From: Doris montereyensis
Lineage: Eukaryota > Mollusca > Gastropoda > Nudibranchia > Dorididae
Direction of reading: 5' to 3'
Length of the DNA stretch: 64,000 nt
Assembly (NCBI GenBank): GCA_037039925.1
Contig: JAXRKP010000473.1
Location: forward strand, 124,001-188,000
Shown here piece after piece: positions 11,550-24,300 of the stretch; the stretch's first letter is position 1; each line of letters opens with the position of its first letter. The notes below the pieces were generated by a model. That model was not told where the DNA came from and searched no databases. It saw only the letters and a list, made by a program, of their open reading frames with translations. The translations under genes and the position numbers were made by a program.

Positions 11550-11786
11550 CCACAGAGAAACAGCCCAGTTACTCAGACAGTACCAGTATAAGCCAGATAA
11601 TGCGAAAGTCCAAGGTCCATTGTACATGTGGTATTTTCTACTCCTTTATCCATTTCTCCTTTTTCTCATGATCATTATCCTGGCTCAACAGGTGAACTCC
11701 TACCAATTTTTGGCTTTCTTAGCAGGAAGTGCGCCGATGTTGTTTCAATTAAGAAGTCTCAATCATCGTATGCATGATGTGTCAAG
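11550..11786 (+). CDS. Ankyrin-DHHC palmitoyltransferase, exon 5 (first membrane segments)
   Basis: The acceptor is TATTCCCAG and the donor GTAAGC; the exon ends with two bases left over. After the end of the ankyrin domain (HRETAQLLRQYQYKP) come two hydrophobic segments, LLLYPFLLFLMIIILAQQV and FLAFLAGSAPMLFQL. These are the first transmembrane helices of an ankyrin-type DHHC enzyme, in the same order as in ZDHHC17. The exon is followed directly by a compound TC/TA microsatellite inside the intron. Confidence 0.85.
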
Positions 11787-11828
11787 GTAAGCAATTTATT
11801 ATAATTTATCTGTCTGTCTCTCTGTCCT

Positions 11829-11966
<138 letters not shown>

Positions 11967-12257
11967 AATACAACGCTGTTTAAATCAATCTTGTCATTAT
12001 AAACCTATATTATATGTTCACTTACATATATGTGACACTGTTAAGTCTGAGAACGAGTAGTTTTCAGTTTTGTACTGAGTGTGGGTTTGAGTGTGTTTGT
12101 CCGCCTTCTGCTGTCTACTTCTCCTCTCGTACACTCACCTCTTTTACTGTTTATGTTGTTTATAATATTTTATTTCAAACTCAATTGTTTCCTGGTATTG
12201 TCTGCTGTCAATAAAATAAAACAATATTAAGAATGGTTAGTGAAGAATCTTGGGTTT

Positions 12258-12385
12258 TTTTAGCCAATCAACTTGGCCTCATGACACCCCCGTTTTTCTT
12301 CTCTTGGAATTGTTGTAAGCGAGGAATATTGTTTTTTGAGCCAATCAGTTTGGATTCAGACACCCCCGCTTTTCCTTTTATCGAC
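12258..12385. repeat. Short direct repeat, period about 77 bp
   Basis: Two tandem copies share AGCCAATCA (12262 and 12339) and GACACCCCCG (12283 and 12359), with a T-rich stretch before each copy. The CCAAT word suggests a promoter-like repeat, but it is intronic and more likely a local duplication. Confidence 0.7.
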
Positions 12386-12825
12386 TATTTATAAACTGTC
12401 TATTTTCTTGTCCACTATCTTCTTACTTTGTGCATCTGGTTGTGAGACGATTTGCACTTGTGAATTGTCCAGGGTAGACAGTAAGATATTGCTAAGTCAG
12501 AGACATTCACTGATACAGTGAGATCGTTAAACGTATATTTAAAATAAATCATTGTTGACATATGAACATTACCACAAGTCATCTGCCTTCCTCACTATCA
12601 TTGTATAACTGTGTGTTCGGAATGTGAACGAGAGGCAGTGTAACTCATACGTTGATACCGAATCAAGGCACTTGTTAATATTTACTAGTCAAGTAATGCC
12701 TCCGATGGTTGGGGGTGATGGTGTAATTAACTATGCATTTTCTCATTGGATTCTAACCATTAATGATAGTCATAATATTAAAGAATATTCCTGTGATACT
12801 TTGATTCCATCTTTTATTGTTTCAG

Positions 12826-12908
12826 GTGGCCAAATCCATTTTTTGCTGGGTTTTTTGGAGCTGGCATCATACACACAATTATCTGCTTCTTTTGGTTAAT
12901 GTTTCCTT
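12826..12908 (+). CDS. Ankyrin-DHHC palmitoyltransferase, exon 6 (membrane helix)
   Basis: The exon starts after the TTGTTTCAG acceptor; its first base completes an arginine codon with exon 5. It encodes WPNPFFAGFFGAGIIHTIIC and then FFWLMFP, a hydrophobic helix that fits the third membrane segment of ZDHHC17-like enzymes. The donor is uncertain: GTATCC at 12909 leaves one base and joins exon 7 in frame, while GTAACT at 12929 would be phase 0. I chose the first because it continues the expected membrane topology. Confidence 0.65.
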
Positions 12909-14181
12909 GTATCCTTTTATTCAATGATGTAACTATATTGTCGAAAACTTGAAGTACCTGGGTAGAAGGATGTGTCAAATTAAGTTTTCACTCAGTTGTG
13001 TCGTTCATTATTACATAATGCTCACTGCATGAGACCCTTGTTTTTCCTGTCATAGATTTGATAGAAGATACCAGCTTTGGTCTCATTAAATCTGTTTATT
13101 TTATAGACACATGGCAGAGGATGTATGGTTTGAAAAAGACAATCCATTGAAGGCCGCCGTCACCATATTTCTCCATATGGCTTAAAGACAGGGAAAAAAG
13201 CTCAAGTGCTTCTCACTTGATCTAGATGAAAACACTTTGTATACTGAACCATAGGAACCTTCACCGCGACCTCGGTGGATAGAATCGTAATTTATGTGCA
13301 TTTATGGCTGTATTTTTTTCATACCATTGCATCACCAAAATTTGTGTCCCTGCAAACTTTGTATTTCTACCAACCTGTTGTTTGATTTTCATGAGGTAAC
13401 CTTTGAAAGTTTGGCTTGATGAAATGGGACATTTCATGTCTACGGTACTGATGAAAGATGTTCAGTATTCTCAGGCGCTGGGTATCGAATCAAATGTTTT
13501 TATTGGGTGTTTTTATGGAACATAATGTATTATAAGCTCATGCATTAACTGATTCACTAAGTTTAGCCGAATACCCTGCATGACTGCTCTCGTTTTCATT
13601 ATGTTTAGCTGAGTATTCGGCGCAGCTACTACTTTACATATTTTGATCTGTAGAAAGTCTTAATGCAGTTTTTACATGTAGTTACTAAAAGATAGATGTG
13701 AAAGGAAGCAAATCAAGCTTCATTTGAAAGTTGAGAGCTACGTTTGGTTTAGAAAGCTTTTTTGTCTCGACCTGTTATACATCTTTTATAAGTGACAACG
13801 ATTCTTCTGATAGTTTTAGTGAGCATCTTATCGAAAACATCATAGATCTAGCTTTAGCTCTAGTTCTAAATCCAACGAAGATAATCAACCAGCTGACGCC
13901 ACGCCACACCCCCCCCCTCCCCCTCTGTAGATGCTAGTGGAAGAAAGCCTTGAGGTTATAATTTTTTCAAGAAAACAATGTAAGCATAGTATAAAATAGC
14001 CTGTAAATAGTTCATGAAGACTAAGTGAAGTTTGTGTGTAGAAAAGAGGAAAACATTTTTGTTGTGTGTATGCTGGGAATTGAGAAACAGACAGAACGCA
14101 AGATTATCTCTACTGGCCAGGAGTGCTCAAATAATGTCAAAATATGCTTTGCTGTATATCAAATAATCAGAAATAATTTAG

Positions 14182-14242
14182 CTTTCTCACTATGTTGGAT
14201 ATACATAAAGATATTTTTATCTTCAAGTGCTCTGGGCCTCTG
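14182..14242 (+). CDS. Ankyrin-DHHC palmitoyltransferase, candidate exon 7
   Basis: This short hydrophobic exon lies between an AATTTAG acceptor and a strong GTAAGT donor. With the phase left by exon 6 it reads FSLCWIYIKIFLSSSALGL. The position and the S-S-x-A-L pattern resemble the membrane helix that precedes the SDPG segment of ZDHHC17. It ends with two bases left over. This does not fit the next recognised exon (two leading bases) directly, so a small exon carrying the DPG motif is probably missing between them. Confidence 0.45.
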
Positions 14243-15959
14243 GTAAGTTGAAAATTTAGTTATAAATATATTTATTTTTTTATTACATAATTTAAAACTC
14301 AAATGATGCAAACTACATTCACATTCAAACATTTAAAACTAAAATAGACAAAATCTACAGTTTATAAGCTTTGTATCGATAAGTAACTTTATATGTTTTA
14401 TGATGAATTTGTACTAGAAAATGGGAATAACGTGCATGTGGGTGTGAACGATTTTGTGGCCTCAATTTTATCTTGCATCTAGTTCTAAGGCATAATTTTA
14501 CTGCATAGTGAATCAGTTAAAGAAACTAATATGCACGTCTTTTGAAAGAATCACTTTTAATTGATTTATTGGTAAGGAACAGGGGGAGATGTATGTTACA
14601 TTAATTGTCTTGTCTTCTATGTAATATTGAAGGAGACATGTTGATACTTATGAAATGTTATCATTGAATATAACAAAAGCATAAAACTTTCAGATATGCA
14701 TACTTTTTCCTTGATTTTGTAACTCCATATCATAATTTAATAAAATGAAATGTCACCCTCTCCATGCATCAGAAAAGAAACTGGCTATCAAGTTGACCTG
14801 TGTTTGCCTTGTATTGCACTACAACTGTTATCTTTTTCTACTTTATTTACAAGAAAATTAAGGCACATTTGCATAATGCTCATGTGTGAAGTAGTTCTGT
14901 TCTGTTAAATCTTCAATTCATGCTTTTCCTTGACTCTATGCCTAGATGTGTATCATAACATTCTACTTTGTTTGCTGACTTTTCCACCATCCCTCCCCTT
15001 TTGTTTTTTTATTACAAATCAGTTGTCCAAAATCCTGGTAGGTATCTTTTCCATAAATGTTGGAAGTTGTGTGCTAGATGTTTAGCTAGGTAATGTCACT
15101 TTCAGACCTGCCAATTGTCCCGTTTTCTATGGGACAGTCCCAGCTTTTGAGAAGAAGAAGAAACGTGAACTGAATTTTTAAAAATTGCGATAGTACTGTA
15201 ACAGTGTGCACTAAATTTCTGAAATTGCTTGAAAGTAGCGGTTTGGTCAATACCTTAAACAGGGTAGATATCAAAGTCAGAAAGTCTGATTTTGGTCAGA
15301 TTTTCAACAGATGATTGGATAATTCGAGTTTGGTCGGAAATTTGATAGTGAAGTCGGAAAATAGTAAGCATAGTCAGAAGTTGGGTAAATAGTCAAAAAT
15401 CAGTAGTGCCATAGTAAAGTGATTCCAGCGGTACCAAAAATACATACTGATCAGTCAATGTTTTGTTTTCCACATAGTTTGAGTTTATTTCCACATAAAT
15501 AAAGCGCAAACTAACCGACTACAATCTGGTGACAGGCATCAGGTAATCTTGTTCCAATGCGACAACGCTAATTGGAAAGATAAAAGCCCATGACCAGAAA
15601 ATTTTCCATTGTAGGACCAATTGACTCTCTAAGCAGTGCCAAATTATGTCCACCCCATGTAAAATCTCATTTCCGCTATAATGTGCAACCTATCCTACGT
15701 TTGGCTCTTAAAATGCCAAAATGAAATTTGCAGAGCATAGCAATACACACACCCATACAGGATTTGATGCTTACGTTTATTTAGACGTCTTTTAAATATT
15801 TTGATTCTGTATTTTATGGTATTTTATGGTTTGAAAATGGCTACTTCTGAACTGAGATGCTTTCTAATTTGATTCTTTTGTGCATTCTAGTACTAGATCT
15901 AGTATCTAGATATCCAGTTTGAGACAGCTTGATGAAACGGTAGAGGGATGAATTTCTCA

Positions 15960-16283
15960 ATTTCCAGTCATTTTTATTGCCTCTGACACGGTGGACAGAG
16001 TTTTCTGTTTCAAAGAAATAAACAAACAAAGCCTCCTGACATTGAGAAGGAAGACAGGACGGACCGTCAGTTTGCAAACATTGCCAAATTGAGGAGGGAT
16101 TCTAAAAAACTGCTGTTTACAAATTTATCTAAATGTCTGTTAGCTGTTTGATGAATTCACCACAACAATGCTGATTCTGAACACATTTTTAGCATGGCGA
16201 GGAAAAACCTCACAGTAAACAGTACGTCCATGTCAACCCAGACCCTTGAGTTTCTGTTTGTGTCAAAACTCAATTGCTAACTA
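15960..16283 (+). pseudogene. hAT transposase C-terminal relic
   Basis: A frame with a few stops reads PPDIEKEDRTDRQFANIAKL, then NLSKCLLAV, then HNNADSEHIFSMARKNLTVN and TLEFLFVSKLN, ending at a stop. The NADSExxFSM-R block and the following TLxxLLxxK are the C-terminal dimerisation motif of hAT-superfamily transposases (family Dimer_Tnp_hAT). The rest of the transposase is not recognisable upstream. It is a dead fragment in an intron of the ankyrin-DHHC gene. Confidence 0.7.
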
Positions 16284-16595
16284 AGGATTTTCTACTATGT
16301 GAGGATATCCTTAGGATATGCAAGAGAGCATCTTGCATCTTCAAAAGGCAACGTAGCTTAAATCACAAGATTGCAGAATTTGGGTCACAAAAGAAAATTT
16401 GAGATATAATGTATACATGTATTGCAATAATTGGAAATGAAAACTATTCAACTTTCTAGCTGTGACAAGAATAAGTAATTTTTTTCTTTCTTTTTTTTTC
16501 TTCTGTAAATTAAAAAATTTCCTGATTTGAAAAAACAAAAATATTGTGGGAGATTTTACAAAATGGATTAAAATGATCTATTGTATATATAACAG

Positions 16596-16702
16596 GAACC
16601 TCCAAAAGTTCAGCAAGGGATCCTAAATCAGGGAAGCTCCTAAATCTAGTGGATCTGTGTATGATGCAGAAGCCAGAGTTCATGTACTGTCCCTTCTGTG
16701 AT
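16596..16702 (+). CDS. Ankyrin-DHHC palmitoyltransferase, exon before the DHHC core
   Basis: The exon starts after TATAACAG with two leading bases and ends at GTAAGT in phase 0. It reads SARDPKSGKLLNLVDLCMMQ and then KPEFMYCPFCD. The CPFC pair supplies the first two zinc-binding cysteines of the DHHC cysteine-rich domain, and LLNLVDL corresponds to the TIVELAE stretch before it in ZDHHC17. The next exon continues the zinc-binding pattern in frame. Confidence 0.8.
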
Positions 16703-17632
16703 GTAAGTGAGAAGGTTATTACTTATACTAATGGACTTTTTCCTCTGGAAATAACTGGTTGGCTAAGCTTTTAGAGTATCATGTTTTGGGCAATATTACA
16801 GATGTCAGTACAGTGCCTCATTTTTTATGTGTATGGTTTGTATAACCACATTTGTATGTCAGGTATTTGCTTTCATAGATTTTATTGCCACAAAAATCGT
16901 TTTTCATACTCTTTTAAACAATCCCAAGATTCATTTCATATTACATCAGGATAATAATTTGACTGATTTGCCAAAGCGTGAATGTGACTTTTGTCACGAA
17001 ATATTCATCAGTGTCAGATATACCTTTGGGGTCATGTTTACTTTGTTTAGACTGAATTCTTTACAACGATTTTCAGACATTTTAAGTGCAGCTTTATATA
17101 TGAAATGACTTATGCATTAATCTAGTAGGGGCTTATGTAATATTTGTTTTTATATTGAAAGGCATAATTTGTGCAATTTTCCAAAATGTTCTTATATCAG
17201 AAAAAATCTAAACTTATTAAGCACAGTTCTTTTGACAACTGTGAATTAATTGTAATTAACTACCTGCTGCACCTTTTTCCTCCTTGAAGCTTTAGATTTT
17301 ACTTATTATTTCTTCACTTCTGTTATTAATTTATCAGCTTCTGAAAAGATAAATATCAATGTCATGTTTGCATTTAAATAATTTGCTTTACTTGAATGAT
17401 AAGTGACAAACTAATATATAGAACTCCATCCTAATGCTCAATGGAGCTTTACATTTGAAAGACAATTATTATCAGACATGTGCAATCTCTCTAATTTTCA
17501 CCCATAATAGATGTTGGTTTGTACATTCTGTTTGTTAAAAACTTCTGTACAATTTCTACTGGAATTTTTTAACATTTCTCAGTCACAATATCACACAATT
17601 CATTAAAGATTTACCTTTTTCATTCTTCACAG

Positions 17633-18031
17633 ATTGTGACTAATATGCTGACGAAACATTGTAAGTTGTGCAACGCTTGTATCCATGGAATGGACCATCA
17701 CTGCCTCTTTTTATTGAAATGCGTGGCCATCAACAATCATGCGTTCTTCATTTGGCTACTGCTTACTGGATTCATCAACATGCTTCTCTATGCTCTCAGT
17801 TTCTTCATCTACATGACAATGCGTTATGGAGATCAGGGCTATGAGAGCATTTTGTCGATAGTTTTCAACCAAGAAATGTGGCCTTTCTCATTGCTGCTAT
17901 TAAACCTTGTTTCTGCATTTTGGAGTGGTAGTCTCCTTTATTACCAGTACAATGTTGTGTCAGAGGAAGCACATTTTATTTTCCTGAAGATTTTCATCGT
18001 GGAGAAATTTTCACTACCAAAAATAAATTAG
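17633..18031 (+). CDS. Ankyrin-DHHC palmitoyltransferase, catalytic DHHC exon
   Basis: The exon follows the CATTCTTCACAG acceptor in phase 0. With the preceding CPFC it completes the canonical zinc pattern C-x2-C-x9-HC-x2-C-x2-C-x4-DHHC-x5-C-x4-N-x3-F, including KHCKLCNACIHGMDHHC. The catalytic DHHC cysteine and all zinc ligands are present. The usual CPW after DHHC is CLF, which is a divergent feature. Two hydrophobic helices follow (FFIWLLLTGFINMLLYALSF and LLLLNLVSAFWSGSLLYY). The listed end is the first stop; a splice donor may lie earlier (around 17,954), because the TTxE motif expected after the last helix is not seen. The enzyme class is secure, but assignment to ZDHHC13 versus ZDHHC17 is not. 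Confidence 0.85.
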   Translation: MVTNMLTKHCKLCNACIHGMDHHCLFLLKCVAINNHAFFIWLLLTGFINMLLYALSFFIYMTMRYGDQGYESILSIVFNQEMWPFSLLLLNLVSAFWSGSLLYYQYNVVSEEAHFIFLKIFIVEKFSLPKIN

Positions 18032-18179
18032 AAAACTTTGTATATTTCCTTATTGGTAAACCATTACCTCACAAAAATCCATATTCCCCATTTGTAAATG
18101 ATTCGAATCCTAATCTGGCAGCGTGAAAATAAGGATATAAAAATAACAAAAGCAAAACAGTTTATTCTCAACCAATTTT

Positions 18180-18455
18180 TAAGTTGAAAAGTTTTCTCAA
18201 GTTTTATTTTAGTAAAACTTACCTCCTGGTCCAGGTAGATGGATCGACACCTTGTCCCATAGGAGACAGACGATAAAAGAGAGGTCCCATATGCATTTAC
18301 AACACTTTGTGCATGTAAAAGATCCTGTTGATGTTTGCAGAGCAGTCCGGGCTAAAAAAGATTCTAACAGTCACACCAAAATCCCCAAGATCGCTTAAGT
18401 TATGGCTGTGTGTAAAATCAAATGAAATGTTCGATCTTTTGTCATCATATTATTA
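18180..18455 (+). repeat. SINE copy A
   Basis: This copy shares with the copies at 18.7, 25.4, 27.6-28.0 and 28.3 kb a body that runs from GGATCGACACC and GAGACAGACGATAAA through CAGAGCAGTCCGG to ATCGCTTAAGTTATGGC and GTAAAATCAAA. It is truncated at its tRNA-like head. It is intronic or 3' to the ankyrin-DHHC gene. Confidence 0.8.
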
Positions 18456-18659
18456 TCTCAGTGATTATTTGCCGGATATATATCGATGCCATGAGATATG
18501 TGATAATGTGAATATCATCTTATCTTATCTTTTCCATTTTTAAATTCAGATGCGCCTTTTTTCTCTTTAATAATAAGTAATATGATAAGTATATGTAAGT
18601 ATAAGTATATAATATGATAAGATGATAAGTAACTATCATCTGGAAAAAAGAGGACATTT

Positions 18660-18951
18660 ATTATTTGTTTGATTTGATTTTACTCACATGCACAACCAAG
18701 GTGATCTCTGGGTTTTTAGTAGCATTTTTTAAATTTTGCCAGGACTGCTCTGTAAACAGCCAAGGGGTCTTTAGTGTGTATAGAGTTGTTAATTGCACAC
18801 AGGACCTCCTTTTATCTTCTGTCTCCGATGGGACTAGGTGTTGATCCACCCACCTGGACCAGAGTTAACTTGAAAAATTTGACAGCATTTTTCAACTATT
18901 GGAGTATGAACTCCCAATCTTTTGCTTGAGAAGCCGACACCTTACCTCTGA
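18660..18951 (-). repeat. SINE copy B with tRNA-like head
   Basis: Read on the minus strand, the element begins near 18,951 with a pol III-like head (GGTCAGAGGTAAGGTGTCGG as box A region, GGGAGTTCATACTCC as box B region). It continues through the shared body (TTTACAGAGCAGTCC, CAGAGATCACCTTGG) to a TCAAATCAAACAA tail. It is in inverted orientation to copy A about 200 bp away. Confidence 0.8.
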
Positions 18952-18970
18952 CCCCCCCCCCCCCCCCCCC
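18952..18970. repeat. Poly-C run
   Basis: Nineteen consecutive C bases directly abut the head of SINE copy B. Its exact length is likely to be unreliable in any assembly. Confidence 0.9.
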
Positions 18971-20238
18971 AAGGAAGAAAGAGGAAGAGCTAAATTCAAT
19001 GTTTGTAATTATAGTAAAACTCAAAGTTCAAAGCTATGTTTGTTTGGATTTTTAAAAACTAAAAAATACCCCAAAGCCTTACACCTTTTTATCTAGTACA
19101 TTTCTTGAAACCTTAATTTGGCAAAGTCCAATGATATACTCGTACATCACTAAGCAGCATTCTCATCTGATATTTAGACAAGCAGTTTTTCTCTTTTTAC
19201 TATATGATTGAACAAAATTTCCATTGAAAAAATTGCACAGCTCACAAATTTTATTGGGACCATGGACAGAGGAGAAAGTAGGAATATTATTTTTCTTTTC
19301 CAATGTTAGCTTGTTTTTCACTTCAGGAACAGGGACTGCTACCACATACACCAACCCCCCCCCCCCTCTCTTGGTTTCCTTCCCCCTGAAGGAGGATTGA
19401 AGATTGAGTTAGAGTAAATCAATCCAATCTACTCAATCTCTTCACTGCCCATGCCATGTACTAAGTAAATTCTACAGGCCAATTTGTGCATGCCACCATA
19501 TGCCATGTGCCCGTAGATTTTATGGACTTATGACATGGCGTATTTCAATAGGTTTGTTGAGTGGTCTAAGCGACGTAACTGCACATTGTTTGAATAACAT
19601 CCCTTCAGAAGGTAAACTGTCAATTTCCACCTGACATTGCTATCTTTTGTCTCCTGGGCAGCAAAGGGGATAAACTGATAAAGATGAAGTTTAGTGCTCT
19701 GTGCACAAACAATTGGAACATTATTTTAAAGTGTGTTACAACAATGGGGCCCGGAAAGCCCATTATTACGATGAAACTTAAAGTTAAAGAGTTAAAAGAG
19801 AGTTACTGTCCTCTATATGGGTGGCATGAAGGGCATCAAACGAAGCTCTTCCACTCCTGCCTGTTTTGGGCATTTTTCTGGATGGTATTCCATGTGTGTT
19901 TCTAGGTTTTCATCTCTCCTTCTTTGAGTGAAGTGACTATAATTGTAGTACATTTATTTGGCATCAGCTATGATGTTTTCGTTTCTTTTTTCTTTTGCTA
20001 AGATTTTACATTATGTAACTTATTATGCAGAAGAAAAAACATCTCAAGTTCAAAGTATACATTATGTTCAAATAAACTACAATCATGCAATCATTCATGA
20101 TGATTCAAATCTGCTGCTGTCATCTTTGAACTTTTATATATTCCCCCCAAAAAAAAGAAAAAGAAAAGAGAGACACAACATTTTTTGTCTATTTGGTGAT
20201 CTTGAAAAAACATTGACTAGTTTTTTTCTGCCTATCAT
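18971..20238. other. Gene-poor stretch
   Basis: I see no supported gene. A C-rich run (about 13 C) occurs near 19,355-19,370. Around 19,680-19,900 a 73-codon open frame exists but has no recognisable family features. Confidence 0.4.
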
Positions 20239-21322
20239 TTAACTCTTACATTGCCGAGTTCGACTCTAGTCGAAACTTACGGTTGTCATTTGTATTGCAG
20301 TCTTCAACTGTACTAAAAACTTGACCAGCTCTACTGAAAAAGCTGAATATAAAATAAAACGAAGTAGATTGTTATGCAGAGTAGTTTCCCGTCCATCATA
20401 ATAGACTGCTGCTACTGCATGATTTTTTTCCAATCAAAATTTCCCGATTTGACCCGGATTTTACCTATTTTTCCGACTTGTTTACCTTGAAATCGTGGAT
20501 TTCGATGATGAACAGATTATGCACCGTTATAAATCTGCTTCTGACGAGGCTAGAGTTGAAGATAGTGATGATCCACGGTACTGCGATTATGATAGAGGTG
20601 TTGAAGAGTTTATTGACTCTGACAGTGACAACAAAGTGTATGAGATTCTTCGAGAAAGAGCACAAATAAAAGAGGGCATGACACTGTTGATACTAGTGCC
20701 TGGCACTGTTGACGCTAGTGCCTGGCACCGGTAATATTTGAAAATTAGAGACATATGTGACACACAGCCACAAAAAACACAAGAAAAGAAGACTTACTGA
20801 GACAGGAAATCTCAGCAAAATAAATTTTTAAATTCTTGATTACTGTTTTCCCGTCATTTAGTGTATTTTTTAAAAATAATAATAATAATTGCATTTTTGT
20901 GTGTTTGTCATGCAACATGGATAATTGTATTGTTTTTACATTATTGTCCAATTCCTCCCTTTTCTCTGTCTTCCTCACACTACAATACAACCTACAAATG
21001 ATGATTAGCCCATAATACACTTCACAATGGTGTATTTTGTGACCATAAACTTGTCATTTTCACTTAGATATGACCAAAAACACATAAATTGTCAAAATCC
21101 AAGATGGTTGCCATAATCACATGACCTCATTTGCATACTTTGAATATTTATTCTTGTAGCACAATATATATCAGTATGTACTGAAAGTTTCAATGGAATA
21201 TCTATTGTAGTTTAGAAATGAGAATTTTTTTCCTGATACGAGTCACTTCTAAGGATTTCAGCCAAAATGCGTGGCAATGGCAAAGACATCCGGTGTAAAA
21301 TGGGTGGCAATGTAAGGGTTAA
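20239..21322 (+). mobile_element. piggyBac-type element, TTAA-flanked, internally deleted
   Basis: The element is bounded on both sides by TTAA. Its termini are inverted: TTAACTCTTACATTGCC on the left and, on the opposite strand, TTAACCCTTACATTGCC on the right, with one mismatch over 17 bases. TTAA target duplication with a CCCTT-type terminal repeat is the piggyBac signature. Inside, from about 20,480, a frame reads DFDDEQIMHRYKSASDEARV and DSDDPRYCDYDRG, rich in Asp and Glu, like the acidic N-terminus of piggyBac transposases. It stops at 20,732 with no catalytic domain left, so the copy is non-autonomous. A 24-base direct duplication (CTAGTGCCTGGCAC twice) lies at its end. At 21,081 it carries a CAAATCCAAGATGG-like word also seen in the repeats at 48.6 and 60.6 kb. 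Confidence 0.75.
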
Positions 21323-24300
21323 ATCTAATTTGACAAGAGTTTTTTTTTAAATGGTTGATTTAGAGGAGCAAAATTCTCATTTTAATCAAGTGTTATTGAA
21401 TGTCCATTCTTAAGGCTCTTTTAGCATTCCATCTAATGTCTCCTTACAAATCCTGTATTTGTGTATGAAATTTGAATCATGGATAGGGCCATTTCTATTT
21501 GCCATTATGATTTAATAAGTTCCAAAAGTTCTAACTTATTTCTCAATGCTATTTAGTCATCTTCTTAATCTAAATAATCTAATTCATTTTCTCTAATGAT
21601 ATTATACTGATCTTCTAAAATAACTACTTTCTAAGATATTTCATAATATTTTACCCTTTTATGTTCAATTTTGAGAGGTAATTGCTCTATTGTTAATTAC
21701 ATTGTCAGAATTAATTATGATGCCTAATCTTGCATGGCTTAATACATTGTACAAGCGTACCTTTGAATTTTACTTAGATTTGTGTGTTGTAGGGGCTTAC
21801 AGCATTGAAGGAGCAAGATATTTCCTTGCTTACTTAATGACTGTACTGGCCCTGTTTTTGTCAAATTGATTTAAAAAAACAAATTTGGTTTTAAATGCAT
21901 CTTAATTATTTGTCATCTTGTTGGTTAAAAACAGCATAATTTATAGAAATGGTCTGTTGCACATGATTTAGTCAACCGTTAATCAGGGTTTCGAATGTTT
22001 TTGAATAAACGTTGTTCATAAAATTCTCATCTTAAATTCTGCTAGTACCAGGGAGACTAAGATGAAAAACTTATATTAATATATCATATATCATCTGTGA
22101 TCTACATGTATTTTTTATGACTTTTTAATCCATTTATATATATTGTATGAGATGTGTATTGTCTAATGAACATAGCAATGCTGGTATAGATGTTAATTAC
22201 ACGTTTGTAGAGCAAGGAAAGTTGATTTATCATTTTTGTAACTCCTCTGTATTATGTTGCATTGTCTCTGTTATATTTTCATTCCATAAGATTAATAAGA
22301 ATGTATTTGATCTCTTTCCCTTCAGATTTTCTCTGACACCTCAGATCATGTATTTAATTTAAATCATTAATATTGAGAAATTCATAACTTTTACTCATTT
22401 CACAATGATATTAATTGATCTGTGTTTCATATTTTTTGTAATTCCGTTGATCGTCTTCTCTCATATTTTGTTGTGATAAACAGTTAAGCACAAAATACCT
22501 TGCTTAAATACTCATTGCTCAAATTCATAGACTCACTATATGGTTTTGTTGTTTTTTTTACCTTTTCTTTTCATGCGGTCTGAATCCTTTCTTATTTTCT
22601 TTGCATTGGTAAAGTGATATAGCTTTTTAAATAGGAAAGTCACAAATACTGAATATATATGAAAGTAAACCTGTTTAAATATTTTAAACGTTATTGAATT
22701 TCAAGCTTTTATTCTGCCTGAACCCTGAGTACAATTAGCGCAATCATTTAATCCAGTGGAGCTTAGCAAAACAAATATGTCAGGGTTCTGTCTTCAAGGT
22801 GTGTCAATGATGGAATTACTCGCTATGTTGAGGTAACTAATATCAATGCTGATCAAAACTTCCAATAGTGTGCAGAAAGGTCTTGCTATTTGGTCTGTTG
22901 GTCATGTGACTAACAGCTCTTTGTTGTTTTTTTATTCATTTCTTTTCAATCTGGTTGACTGAAGAGTCTGTTTGACGATTAGCATTTGGTGTTTCAGAAA
23001 GATCATAAAATCAGAGGTCTGGCATAATTATCTTGAATAGAAAATAATTACATACAGCTATTTAATTTGTACCACTAGCCTTTTTTTAAATTATGACCTC
23101 CAGTATGTAGTATGTGCTTCATCCGTTTCTTGATTTTAAATGTATTTCACATAAGTTACATATCTTGTTCTGAGCTGTGTTCAATAATAAGATTAATTTT
23201 TGTTTAAGTTGCGTGAATAGATTTTTTAGAAATAAGAAATCATAATATGTTGGTATTTATATTGATGTGAAATATCTTAATTTGTATTTCTCGTTGTAAA
23301 ACAGTGAAGAAAACTACATCTTGATATTAAGGGACAAATCTGCTAAAACTGAAAGAAAATGTTGTCTTCTTATTGAGTCTACTACTATTAGTCTATTATG
23401 ATATTTGTGAATTTCAAATCATAAATATATTGCATTAGGATTTTAATCATTTAATCCAAGTCCTTCGACCTTGTTTTCTCTACGCCATGTTCTTATCTTC
23501 TAAGATCATGTCACAATATGACCACTAAATAAAGAGTTTAAATAACATAAAGAGAACAGTGTTTGACATGGAAAGCTTTACAATGATTGAATTTTCAAAG
23601 TTCAGACCAATTTCCGATTGCAGGAAGTATGAATGAAATCTCTTGCAAATTCAAGTTATTTCTGATAGAACAATTTTCTTTTCTCTTATAGTTTGAAAAG
23701 TATAAAAGAACGATTAAAAAATGGATGTCAGTTTCTACCAGTCAGATTATATGGAAAAAAATTATCTCAAAAAAATGTCTAGTGTTTTCTTTATTATATA
23801 TTGTGTGGTAACATGATGTTGATGTAGTTTCTCCTTTGTACAAATGTATAGGAAAGTGTTTCCTAATCCTGGTCATTTGAAAATGTCCTTGGTCAATCAA
23901 TATGACTCAATGGGAAAACATATTTTGTGTTGTATTTTGAGTGTAGTGCTTCTGTTTTCGACAAAAATATGTTTACATTATATACAATTAAAATATTTGT
24001 GCTGTTTTCTTATTTGTTGTAGCATTTATACTTTGTATGTGTATACATTTAATTGAATTGATTTTGATATTTATATTCTTTCCTTTCATGTATCAATGTC
24101 ATGTTAGGAATGAGAATGCCAGGAAAGTCATAAGTATGTTAGAAGAATGACCAGTTTAATGCCAATCTAAAGAGAAAAATAAAGATGTAAACTTAAAGGA
24201 AAAATTTTAAGATTTAAAAATTATGTTTAAACAATAAAATTGTGAAAAAGTTAAAAGGGTATGAAACATACACAGGAAACAATGAAGTATGAGGAGAAAG

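Noticed and set aside
13107..13184. Frame HMAEDVWFEKDNPLK after an acceptor-like TTTTATAG
   Set aside because: Its phase does not fit the upstream membrane exon with a good donor, no donor follows before the stop, and the sequence has no counterpart in the DHHC family.
23694..23815. Frame FEKYKRTIKKWM after a strong pyrimidine tract
   Set aside because: It was considered as a C-terminal exon of the DHHC gene, but it has no TTxE motif and no match to the expected tail.
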